A stretch of 64,000 nucleotides of DNA. It comes from JBCDKH01 sp964388485. Lineage in GTDB: Bacteria > Planctomycetota > Phycisphaerae > Tepidisphaerales > Tepidisphaeraceae. The stretch is from assembly GCA_964388485.1 (NCBI GenBank), contig CAYMAS010000008.1, positions 47,447 to 111,446 on the forward strand, in the 5' to 3' direction. Shown one piece after another: positions 25,712 through 34,900 of the stretch. The notes below the pieces were generated by a model. The model was not told where the DNA came from and ran no database searches. It saw nothing but the letters and a program-made list of their open reading frames with translations. How positions within the stretch are numbered: the stretch's first letter is position 1; each line of letters starts with the position of its first letter. Position numbers and translations under genes: made by a program.

Positions 25712-26839
25712 ATGTCGCTCGACCAGTGCTCTGTTCTTCAACGAAGAGTCGAGCCCGACTCTGGCCTCGTCAGCCACGTTCTGACCGAGCGGGTCGCTCC
25801 GTTGCAGCAAACGTTCTACTTCACGAACAACGGCCTGTCGCCGGACGGCCGGTGGCTCTGGTTCTACTGCGCCGCACCGCCGGCGGCGGGGCGGTGGCTC
25901 GGGGTCCTGAACCTCGAAACAGGTGCTGTTTACGGATACCCCGAAACCGGCTTCAGCGACGCTTCACCGATGGTGATGCTCGATGGCTCGTGCCTGTGGA
26001 TGACCGAATCAGCTCTTTGGCAACGGGGGCCGAGGCCCGACGACGAGGTCACATGTCTTAACGAGCTGCCCGGCGACCTCATCGGCATGACGCAACGGGA
26101 CATGCGGCCAAGCCGATGCATGGTCCGCTCAGCAACGCATCTGACGCTGACCGCCGATGGGCGGGCTGTTCTTATCGATGCCTACGTCGGTCGCGAGTGC
26201 ATTGTCGGCCTGCTACCACTGGACGGTGGTCCTTTCGAGCTGTGGCACCGCGGCGAGCGCTGTTTCAACCACGGCCAGATGAGCCCGACGGATCCGGACT
26301 TGGCGTTGCTCGCTTGGGACTTCGTCGACGACCCGGTCACCGGCGAGACGACGCCCTTCGACAACCGCCTCTGGCTGCTCCGTCGCGGCGAGGCGATTAA
26401 GCCAGTCTTCGACACGCCGGTCCACGTCACGCACGAATGGTGGGATACCGACGGTCAGCACATCTGGTTCGTCGGCAAGCCTAAGCCTCTCGACGACCGC
26501 GGTGGCACTTGGCGGCTGCGGCTAAGGGACCTCGAGCTCAAGTGGATGACAGACGAGTACTGGCACGCCCACACGTCGCCTGACGGCCGATGGCTCGCCG
26601 GAGATCGCGCCGAAGGAGCATGGGGTCGCGGATGTGCTTCAAGTGTCCACCTGCACGACCGCCTGTCTGGCACGACCAGGCCCATCATCAGCCAGAATCC
26701 TGAACACCTCAGCAGCGGTCGCCAGTACCACATCGATCCGCACCCGAGCTTCGCGGCCGACAGCCGGATCATGACGTATACCACCACGGTGCGGGACCAA
26801 GTCGATGTCGCCATCGTCGACCTAGCCCAGCACGATTGA
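25712..26839 (+). CDS. PL22-like oligogalacturonate lyase (beta-propeller)
   Basis: 375 aa from ATG 25712. Propeller strands recur with the SPDGRWLWFYCA and SPDGRWLAGD type. Near the C-terminus RQYHIDPHPSFAADSRIMTY resembles the His-containing HPxFSPDG motif of oligogalacturonate lyases, which split 4,5-unsaturated digalacturonate in the cytoplasm; FNHGQMSPTDPDLALL and THEWWDTDG also fit. No signal peptide, consistent with intracellular action. It is divergent from the dehydrogenase and shares the region with two operator candidates. A TolB/DPP-IV-type propeller of another function is the main alternative. Confidence 0.68.
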   Translation: MSLDQCSVLQRRVEPDSGLVSHVLTERVAPLQQTFYFTNNGLSPDGRWLWFYCAAPPAAGRWLGVLNLETGAVYGYPETGFSDASPMVMLDGSCLWMTESALWQRGPRPDDEVTCLNELPGDLIGMTQRDMRPSRCMVRSATHLTLTADGRAVLIDAYVGRECIVGLLPLDGGPFELWHRGERCFNHGQMSPTDPDLALLAWDFVDDPVTGETTPFDNRLWLLRRGEAIKPVFDTPVHVTHEWWDTDGQHIWFVGKPKPLDDRGGTWRLRLRDLELKWMTDEYWHAHTSPDGRWLAGDRAEGAWGRGCASSVHLHDRLSGTTRPIISQNPEHLSSGRQYHIDPHPSFAADSRIMTYTTTVRDQVDVAIVDLAQHD

Positions 26840-26934
26840 GGTGAGGGCAGAATCAGGCCTTGGTGTTCCAGGTCGACTCATGATGATCAGTGTCTGATGA
26901 TCGGTTGGCGAAGGAGCAGGCATCGCGAGTTCGG

Positions 26935-29058
26935 CTAATTCGCCAGCCGCGTCGCTTGTTCGGCCAGGCGGCGGCGGTTGAGGTCGTCGAGGGGTGGGTC
27001 CCAGGTCAGGACGTCTTCGATCACCCGGCGTGCCTCGTCGGGTCGGCCTGCTTCGATCAGCGCGTTGACGCTGCGACGCACCATCGCTCCGACATCCGAT
27101 GCCATGCTCGGGCGACGCTCGACGATCATGGTGGCCAGCCGGCGGGCGTCGGCGGTGCTGCCGGCAAGGAGATAGCCGCTCATCGCGCCGCCGGCACGCG
27201 TCAAGGCGGAGGCCGTCACCGACAGGCCACGCGTGTCCTGGCCATCGGCGGCGGCGTCCTGACGATCAAGCTCCAGACGCAACGCCTCCTCGTACGCCGC
27301 GGCAGATTCGGCGGGACGGTCCAGCACGCGATCGCTCAACAGCTCCGCCCGCTCCTGCAGCCGAAACCCGAGTCGCACGATGTCGCCCGCCGCCCGCGCC
27401 CGTTCAGCCAGTTCCGTCACGACCGCCAGCCGCAACGCCGCGTCCTGCAGCCGGTCGGGCCAACTCGCCAACGCCGCCACGTCCGCCGCGGGAAGGGCAT
27501 CGAGAAACGCCTCCCGCGCCGCATCGCCGGCGGCGTCGCGTGGCTGACCCGGCGGCGGGTCGAACAACGGCTCGAGCCGGGCCATGCGGGCGAACCCGCC
27601 CGTCGCCGCCAACGCCCGCACCGCCGCGACGCGAACGCTCAGTTCCGGATGCCGCAGATAACTCACCGGCACGTCGGCCACCCGCGCATCGCCCGACGCC
27701 GCCAAACCACTCAACGCAATCTCGATGCGGATTGAATTCGCCGCGTCGTCCTGACCCAATGCCGCGAGACGATCGACCCACAAGCGCGTCAGCGAGGCGT
27801 CGGGCAACTTCGCCAATGCCCGCAGGTAAGCCAGTTCGGTGGCGACGTCCGGAGCATCGTCAGCCGTTGCGAGCAGGGCCTCCTTGGTTCGCCGGAGCAG
27901 GCCCAGATCGTCCGATGCCGCGGCGACGCGTGCGGCGAGATCGGCAGCGCGCAGGCGGACGAGCGACGAGCCGTCCTGTCGCATGACTTGCAGCAAGGTT
28001 CCCGAGTCCTGCGCATCTGCCGTCGGGGCGACGAGGTCGAGCAGGTCGAGCCGCACGTCCGCCAGCGGTTCGAGGAAGAGCCGGCTCAGGAGCAAGTCGT
28101 CGGCCGACTCTTCGCCGCGGTCGCGGACGATGCGGGCAAAGAGCACGCGTGCCGCCGGTTCGGGATCGGTCAGGTTGATGCGTACGGCACGCATCGCCGT
28201 CTCGCTCGGCAGGTCGCCGAAGCTGAGGTTGTCCAGGACGATCCGACCCGCCGCCAGTCGCACCGGAGCGGCCGGATCGCAGAGCCAGGCTTCGAGCAAC
28301 GCGGGCCGTTCCTCGGCGGGCGTGGCGGTGTAGCGATCACGGGCAAAGGCTTCGAGCCGGCTTGCAAGGTCCTCTCGACCCGTGGCGGCTTGTCGAAGGC
28401 GAAGTTGCGAGGCCCGACGCAGCACGTCGGCGAGTCGGGCACGGTCGTCCTGCGTCTGAGCCCATTGCTGCCAGGCGCTGATGTCGAGATCAAGCGGCCC
28501 GTCGAGTCCGGCGAGCATCGTCCGCAACCCGCGGGCGGCGTCGCGTCGAATCTCGGACAGATAGGCGTCGCCGAGCATCGGCACGAGGGCATCGACGGCG
28601 TCGACGGTGCCGACGAGGGTCAGGCCGTGGATAGCCGCGCGTTGCGTGGCGGCGGTGTTGCCCGCGGCGGTGGCATCGGCGAGCGCCGCGACATCACCGG
28701 TGGCGGCGAGGGCTTCTGCGGCGGCCTGTTTGGAGTCGGCGCCGACGGCCGTGACGTCGAGCAGAAACGGCAGCACCACGTCGGCGGCGGCGGGCGCCAG
28801 GTCGTCGCGTTCGGCCAGCAGCTTGAGCCAACGCGTCCGCTCGCTCGGCGTGGCTTCGTCACGAACGGTCGTCGCGGCGTCGGCGAGTTCGTCCACCGGT
28901 ACGCTGGCGAGGTAACGAAGCCATCCGATGCGGGCCATCGGATCGGGCGACTGAGCATCTTGTGTGGCGGGTTGGACGAGCGTCGTCGGCTGCGCACGCA
29001 CAGGTCCCACCGCCGCAGCGGCGACGGCCGCGACGAAGATCTGGAGCCGACGTTTCAA
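26935..29058 (-). CDS. Secreted HEAT-repeat protein
   Basis: 707 aa if TTG 29058 is used; this gives a compact signal peptide (KRRLQIFVAAVAAAAVGPVR) with AGG eight bases upstream. A GTG at 29100 would add 14 unlikely residues. The body is a solenoid of short paired helices rich in Ala, Leu, Asp and Arg, with HEAT-like units (AAIHGLTLVGTVDAVDALVP, EIRRDAARGLRTML, HPELSVRVAAVRALAATGG). There is no enzymatic motif. The last 150 residues look like tetratricopeptide-type helices (AAAYEEALRLELDRQD, AGRPDEARRVIEDVL). Such proteins are periplasmic scaffolds in planctomycetes. Partner unknown. Confidence 0.72.
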   Translation of the reverse strand: MKRRLQIFVAAVAAAAVGPVRAQPTTLVQPATQDAQSPDPMARIGWLRYLASVPVDELADAATTVRDEATPSERTRWLKLLAERDDLAPAAADVVLPFLLDVTAVGADSKQAAAEALAATGDVAALADATAAGNTAATQRAAIHGLTLVGTVDAVDALVPMLGDAYLSEIRRDAARGLRTMLAGLDGPLDLDISAWQQWAQTQDDRARLADVLRRASQLRLRQAATGREDLASRLEAFARDRYTATPAEERPALLEAWLCDPAAPVRLAAGRIVLDNLSFGDLPSETAMRAVRINLTDPEPAARVLFARIVRDRGEESADDLLLSRLFLEPLADVRLDLLDLVAPTADAQDSGTLLQVMRQDGSSLVRLRAADLAARVAAASDDLGLLRRTKEALLATADDAPDVATELAYLRALAKLPDASLTRLWVDRLAALGQDDAANSIRIEIALSGLAASGDARVADVPVSYLRHPELSVRVAAVRALAATGGFARMARLEPLFDPPPGQPRDAAGDAAREAFLDALPAADVAALASWPDRLQDAALRLAVVTELAERARAAGDIVRLGFRLQERAELLSDRVLDRPAESAAAYEEALRLELDRQDAAADGQDTRGLSVTASALTRAGGAMSGYLLAGSTADARRLATMIVERRPSMASDVGAMVRRSVNALIEAGRPDEARRVIEDVLTWDPPLDDLNRRRLAEQATRLAN

Positions 29059-29158
29059 GATGCACCTACAAAGCTCTTCCGGAACGACCCGGATTCTCAC
29101 AGCGTAGCCGCGACGCGGGCACCGTGCTTGTCAGCCGGCATCTGCTTCAGCATCAGTC

Positions 29159-29251
29159 CCCGGAGCGGCGGCACTTGTGCCGCGGTGGATCGGAGCACGC
29201 GCCACGATTCGCTGCACGGGCTCAACGCGGCACAAGTGCCGCCGCTCCGGG
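29159..29251. repeat. Perfect 26-bp inverted repeat, family B (CGGAGCGGCG type)
   Basis: Arms at 29159-29184 and 29226-29251 are perfectly complementary and begin CCCGGAGCGGCGGCACTTGT. Each arm contains its own small palindrome (CGGCACTTGTGCCG). The element lies between two minus-strand genes and could terminate the upstream GH5-like transcript. Confidence 0.9.
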
Positions 29252-29265
29252 TTGAGGTGCACTGC

Positions 29266-30423
29266 TCAGCTAGATTGCGTCAGCCGCCTAAAAACCTCGA
29301 TCTCCGCTGGGTCGTAGGGCGTGTGGTCCGGGCGGAACAGGTCGTGGAACCACAGCGGCGGGTCGGGCCACGGATCGCCATCCCGGTGGACGTGACCGGC
29401 GTTGCGGAGGTCCTGGAGCGTGACAACCTGGCCATCGTCGTCGAGTCGCTGGCGGCTCCACCAGGGCACGTGCGTCTGACTCTTGCCCAGGACGAACCCC
29501 CAGTGCACTGCCGCGACACGCTCCCGCTTGAGCAGCGGCAGAATGGTCTCGACGAGGTTGCCCTGGTGCCGATTGAGCCATTCGGTCGCGAAGATCGGGC
29601 GGCCGTCGTTCTGGTAGTCACGAATCTCTCGGAGCGTCGCGGGCGGCGGGTTGTAGAGGTGGATTGAGTGGAAGTCGCTGTTGACCCGGCCGATGTGCAG
29701 GTTGCCCTCGCCGACGCAGCCGAGGGTGGTTGACGTGATCGGCTGGGACGGGTCGACCTCGCGAGCCCACGTCCATGCGTCGTGGAGGAGCGTGTTCGAC
29801 GCGTCGCCGACCTGGCCGACCGGCTGGTTCGTCGTCTCGACGATGACGCCGCCGACTTCGCCCCGGCCCGGTTCGTTGTAGAGCTCCCAGGCGAGGATGC
29901 GATCATCGTCCTTGAAGTGGCGGATCGTCTCGACCACGTACCGACGTAGCGTCTCATCCTTGTCGCCCGCGGCGTAACGGAGCAGGACGTCCTTGCGGGG
30001 CGAACTGACCCAGCCGTTGTTGTGCCAACCCGACACGGCCGGCGGCTGGTTGCCGAGGGCGGCGTCGGGGTAGTGGCAGTCGTCGAAGAAGACGATCATC
30101 GGCCGGATGCCGCGTCGTGTGCAGGCGTCGAGGAACCGGTCCATTCGCTCGTACAGACCGGCTTCGTCGTCGGCGTGGACGAGGTCGTGGAGGTAGACCC
30201 GCAGCGTGTTCATACTGATCGAAGCGGCGAGGTCGAGCTCCTTCTCGATCGTCGGCAGGTCGAAGGTGGAGGCCTGCCACATGTCGATCTGGTTGATCGC
30301 GGTCGCCGGGTAGTAGTTGCAGCCGACGAGCCACGGCAGGGCGTCGTACCACCGGTTGATGCGGCCCGTCTCCCAGCGGCCGGGGACGGGCTCGTAAGTC
30401 TCGATGGGCAGTTGTCCTTGCAT
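29266..30423 (-). CDS. GH5-like endoglycosidase, cytoplasmic
   Basis: 385 aa from ATG 30423; a TTG three codons upstream is less likely. TIM-barrel features of clan GH-A are visible: a beta-strand with SISMNTLRVYLHDLVHADD, the acid/base Glu in RILAWELYNEPG, and the nucleophile Glu in RPIFATEWLNRHQGN. The catalytic Glu pair with the NEP motif fits GH5 or a close relative. No signal peptide. It is divergent from the ubiE-like gene with only 31 bp between start codons, so promoters overlap. Beta-mannan, glucan or xylan are all possible substrates. Confidence 0.75.
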   Translation of the reverse strand: MQGQLPIETYEPVPGRWETGRINRWYDALPWLVGCNYYPATAINQIDMWQASTFDLPTIEKELDLAASISMNTLRVYLHDLVHADDEAGLYERMDRFLDACTRRGIRPMIVFFDDCHYPDAALGNQPPAVSGWHNNGWVSSPRKDVLLRYAAGDKDETLRRYVVETIRHFKDDDRILAWELYNEPGRGEVGGVIVETTNQPVGQVGDASNTLLHDAWTWAREVDPSQPITSTTLGCVGEGNLHIGRVNSDFHSIHLYNPPPATLREIRDYQNDGRPIFATEWLNRHQGNLVETILPLLKRERVAAVHWGFVLGKSQTHVPWWSRQRLDDDGQVVTLQDLRNAGHVHRDGDPWPDPPLWFHDLFRPDHTPYDPAEIEVFRRLTQSS

Positions 30424-30454
30424 GGCAGGCAACTTAGCAGACTGAAAGGCGGCG

Positions 30455-31237
30455 GTGCGGCGTCGCGTACGGTGGGCGGTGCCGAAGGCGGAAGCGATCT
30501 GGGATCAAAAGCGGCTGGCCAACCCGCACGCCGAGGCGGACAAGCAGAAGCGGGTGCGTGACATGTTCGCCGCGATCGCGCCGAGCTACGACCTGAACAA
30601 CCGCTTGTGGTCGCTGGGCATCGACCAGTCGTGGCGACGCAAGGCGGTGAAGCTGTCGCGGCTCGGGGCGAACGATCAGGTCGTCGACGTCGCCTGCGGG
30701 ACGGGCGACCTGACGATCCTCTATGCCGATGCCTTGGCCAAGCTCGGCGGCGGGCCGGCGGCGATTGGGGTCGACTACACGCACGAGATGCTCCCGCCGG
30801 CGGTGCGGAAGACCAAGACGGGCGCGGTTTACGTCAACGGCGACGCCCAGCGGCTGCCGCTGCCGGACGCGTCGGCAGACGTCGTCTCCATCGCCTTCGG
30901 CATCCGCAACGTCGCCGACTCGACCGTCGCCTACCGCGACTTTCACCGCGTCCTGCGGCCCGGCGGGCGGGTCGTCGTCCTCGAGTTCTCCAAGCCGACG
31001 AACGGCGTTATCCGCTTCGGGTACGACCTCTATTTCAACCACGTCCTGACCCGCCTGGCGTCGCTCGTGGCCCGGGACAAGACCGGGGCCTATCGCTACC
31101 TGGCCAGCAGCGTCGAGACGTTCAAGCCGCGAGGCGTCATGCAACAAGAGCTCGAAGCCGCCGGATTCGAGAAGGTGACGCAGACGCCACTGACATTTGG
31201 GATCGCTGTCATCTATGTCGGCACGAAGCCCGTTTGA
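30455..31237 (+). CDS. ubiE: Demethylmenaquinone/ubiquinone methyltransferase UbiE/MenG
   Basis: 260 aa from GTG 30455 (AAAGG five bases upstream); GTG 30479 is an alternative. Motifs of the family are in order: MFAAIAPSYDLNNRLWSLGI, the SAM site VVDVACGTGDLTIL, GDAQRLPLPDASADVVSIAF, then GIRNVAD, and FHRVLRPGGRVVVLEFSKP. It C-methylates demethylmenaquinone in the last step of menaquinone synthesis at the inner membrane. The next gene starts 13 bp downstream and is probably co-transcribed. Confidence 0.93.
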   Translation: MRRRVRWAVPKAEAIWDQKRLANPHAEADKQKRVRDMFAAIAPSYDLNNRLWSLGIDQSWRRKAVKLSRLGANDQVVDVACGTGDLTILYADALAKLGGGPAAIGVDYTHEMLPPAVRKTKTGAVYVNGDAQRLPLPDASADVVSIAFGIRNVADSTVAYRDFHRVLRPGGRVVVLEFSKPTNGVIRFGYDLYFNHVLTRLASLVARDKTGAYRYLASSVETFKPRGVMQQELEAAGFEKVTQTPLTFGIAVIYVGTKPV

Positions 31238-31250
31238 TACGCTCGGCGGC

Positions 31251-31862
31251 ATGAGCCCGCAGACCTCGCAACTCGCCCGTGCCACCGCCCACGACCAATT
31301 CATGGTCCGGGCCAAAGTTCTCTCCTTCATCGGCCAGAAGTTCCACGTTTACGACCCGCAGGACAACGTCATCCTCTTCTGCAAGCTCAAGGGCTTTCGG
31401 CTCAAGGAGGACATCGAAGTTTTCGCCGGCGAGGAGCAGTCGATGCCGATGCTGCGGATCAGGGCGCGGAGCGTCATCGACTTCAGCGCCAGCTACGACG
31501 TCCTCGACGCCACGGCCGGCGACGTGAAGATCGGCGTGCTGCGTCGCAAGGGCATGAAGAGCCTGCTGCGTGACGCATGGGAGATGCTCGATGCGAACGA
31601 GCAGCTCATCGCGACGATCCAGGAGGACTCGGCAGTGAAGGCCATCGTCCGGCGGTTCGTGGAAGCGGCCTCAGCGTTCATGCCGCAGGCGTTCCACGGC
31701 GAAATCGACGGCCGGACGTTGTTCGTGATGAAGCAGAACTTCAACCCGTTCGTGAGGAAGCTCAACTGCGACTTCTCCGCCGACACCGGCGGCAAGATCG
31801 ACCGCCGCCTCGGTCTCGCAGCGGCGTTGCTGCTGATGGCGATCGAGGGCAAGCAGAGCTGA
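31251..31862 (+). CDS. LURP-one-related/phospholipid-scramblase-like protein
   Basis: 203 aa from ATG 31251; upstream in-frame ATGs lie inside ubiE. The body carries the LURP-one/Tubby-like pattern of a beta-barrel around a helix: YDVLDATAGDVKIGVLRRKG, MKSLLRDAWEMLDANEQLIA, then TIQEDS, and a C-terminal helix LGLAAALLLMAIEGKQS. Family members are membrane-associated and little understood. It sits in an apparent operon with ubiE, which hints at a membrane or quinone link by context only. Confidence 0.72.
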   Translation: MSPQTSQLARATAHDQFMVRAKVLSFIGQKFHVYDPQDNVILFCKLKGFRLKEDIEVFAGEEQSMPMLRIRARSVIDFSASYDVLDATAGDVKIGVLRRKGMKSLLRDAWEMLDANEQLIATIQEDSAVKAIVRRFVEAASAFMPQAFHGEIDGRTLFVMKQNFNPFVRKLNCDFSADTGGKIDRRLGLAAALLLMAIEGKQS

Positions 31863-31992
31863 ATCCACAGGATCGGCTCCACCAGTTTTGACCCGCACGC
31901 CGCCCCGCGGGTCGTAGGGTGTGGCACCACCACTTCCACCACCATCAAGGGTGACGGCCGACCGCCGGCCGGCGCCGGACGGGATGTAACGC

Positions 31993-34900
31993 ATGAAGCC
32001 GACGACGAAGCCGACGCTGCCAAATTATCACCGCACCCTCGACGGCCTGCCCGTCGCCGAAGGCCTGTACGATCCGCGGTTCGAGCACGACAATTGCGGC
32101 TTCGGCTTCGTCGCTCACGTCAAGGGCAAACCGTCCCACCAACTCGTCCAGCGGTCGCAGGAGATGCTCACCAACATGGAGCACCGAGGCGGCTGTGGGT
32201 GCGATCCGGGCAGCGGTGACGGCGCGGGCGTATTGCTCGGCATGCCGGACGCCTTCCTGCGGCGGGCGGCGCAGGAGGTCAAGATCGACCTGCCGCCACA
32301 GGGCGAGTATGCGGTAGGGATGATGTTCCTGCCACGCGAGACCGTGCACCGCCGCAAGTGCGAGCGGCTGTTCGAACGGGTTCTGGCGGATTACGACATG
32401 CACGTTATCGGCTGGCGTGATGTGCCGGTCGATCCAAGCGTCCTCGGCGGGGATGCAGCGGAGACAGAGCCGGAGGTGCGGCAAGCGTTCGTCGGCATGA
32501 AGCGGTCCTTCTTCGACCGCAGCGACTTCAACCGCCGGCTCTACCTCGTCCGCCAACGCGTCGAGAACCACGTCGAGCACGGGGACGGCCGCGATTGGCC
32601 GCAGACCGTCAAGGAGCAGTTCTACCTCTGCACGCTCAGCACCAACCGCCTCGTCTACAAGGGCATGCTCACCGCCCCGCAGCTGGGCACGTACTACAAG
32701 GACCTCCAGCAGCCCGACTTCGCCAGCCACTTTGCGGTCGTCCACAGCCGCTTCTCGACGAACACGTTCCCGTCGTGGCGACTGGCTCATCCGTACCGCT
32801 ACCTGGCCCACAACGGCGAAATCAACACCATCCGCGGCAACCGCAACTGGATGCGGGCCCGCTACGGCTCGCTCAAATCCGACCGCTTCGGCGCAGAGCT
32901 CGACAAGCTCTTTCCGATCCTCTCCAGCAGCACCAGCGACTCGGCGACGCTCGACAACGCGTTGCAGTTCCTCACCGTCAACGGCCGGAACATCGCCCAC
33001 TCGATGCTGATGCTCATTCCCGAGGCATGGCAGAACGACCCGCACATGGACCCGGATCTGCGGGCCTTCTTTGAGTATCACGCGTTACTCATGGAGCCGT
33101 GGGACGGTCCGGCGGGTGTGGCGTTCACGAACGGCCGACAACTCGGGGCACTGCTCGACCGCAACGGTCTGCGTCCGGCTCGGTACTACCTGACGGACGA
33201 CGACCTGCTGGTCATGGGCTCCGAGGCCGGCTCGATCGAGTTGCCGCCGGAGTCGATCGTCAAGAAGTGGCGGCTCCAGCCGGGCAAGATGCTGCTCGCC
33301 GACTTCGAGGAAGGCCGCATCGTCAGCGACGACGAGGTCAAGCAGGATCTGGTCGATATGCGGCCCTGGTCGCGTTGGGTGCGTGACGGCCTGATCGACG
33401 TCGAAGCCCGCATGGCCGAGGAGCAAAAGGGCGGCACGCTGCAGAAGCCGCGGCGGCTCTTCGAGCCGGCGGTGACGGCCAACGTCGTCGCCGATTTCGA
33501 CGGCATGTCGACCGACTCCATGCCGCGGAAGTCTCACGTGCCGGGTCAGACGACGGCGACGGATCCCGATGCGGATCTGCTCAAGATCCAACGGGCCTTC
33601 GGGTACACGAACGAGGACCTGCGGATGCTCCTCTACCCGATGGCGGCGTCGGGTGCCGAAGCGGTCGGGTCGATGGGTGCTGACACGCCGTTGGCGTGCT
33701 TGAGCGACAAGCCCCAGCCGCTGTTCAACTACTTCAAGCAGCTCTTCGCCCAGGTCACGAACCCGCCGCTGGATGCGATTCGCGAGGAGATGGTCACGAG
33801 CCTGATCACCTACCTCGGCCACGAGCGGAACCTGCTCGACGAATCGCCCGAGCACGCCAGGCTCCTCAAGCTGCGCGGGCCGGTCATCAACAACGAAGAA
33901 CTGGCCTGGATTCGCAAGTTCGGCGAGAGTGCCGAAGGCCGCGAAGAGTTCAAGACCGCGACGATCTCCTGCCTGTTCGACGTGACCGGCGGCGAGGATG
34001 GCGAGACGGAGCCGGCCGTCGCGTTGGAGTTGGCGGTCGACGAGCTGTGCCACGAAGTCAGCGAAGCCGTGCATGACGGCGTGAGCATCATCATTCTCAG
34101 CGACAAGGGCGTTAGTGAGACGATGGCCCCGATTCCGTCACTGTTGGCGACGAGTGCCGTGCATCACCACCTCATTCGCGACGGCACGCGAAACCAGTGC
34201 GGCATCGTCATCGAAACAGGCGAAGCACGCGAAGGCCACCACTTCTGCTGCCTGCTCGGATACGGGGCGGGGGCGATCAACCCGTACCTGGCGCTCGACA
34301 CGATCGACGACCTCGACGCCGACGGCCTCTTGCCCCCTGAGACGTCGGCCGAGGAGGCGAAGTACAACTTCGTCAAGGCGAGCCACAAGGCGATCCTGAA
34401 GGTCGCCAGCAAGATGGGCATCAGCACCGTGCAGAGCTATCGGGCGGCTCAGGTGTTCGAGGCCTTAGGCATCGGCCGGCCGGTGATCGATCAGTATTTT
34501 GTCGACACGCCCAGCCGCATCGGCGGGATCGGGATGCCGGAGATTGCCCAGGAAGCGCTCATGAAGCACCGACGCGCCTTCCCGCGTGTCGAGGCGGAGA
34601 AGAGCCGCGTCCTCGACGCCGGCGGCTACTACCAGTGGCGACGCGACGGCGAATATCACCAGTGGAATCCCGACACCGTCGCGAAGCTGCAGCACGCGGT
34701 CCGCGTCGACAGCGAGAAGGCCTACCGCAGCTACGCCAAGCTCGTCGACGACGACGCCAAGGCCAAGAGCACGTTGCGTGGTTTGATGGAGTTCGACCAC
34801 GTCAACGAGCCGGTGCCGTTGGCGGAAGTCGAAGAGGCCAAGGAGATCGTCAAGCGGTTCGCGACCGGTGCGATGAGCTTCGGCTCAATCAGCAAGGAAG

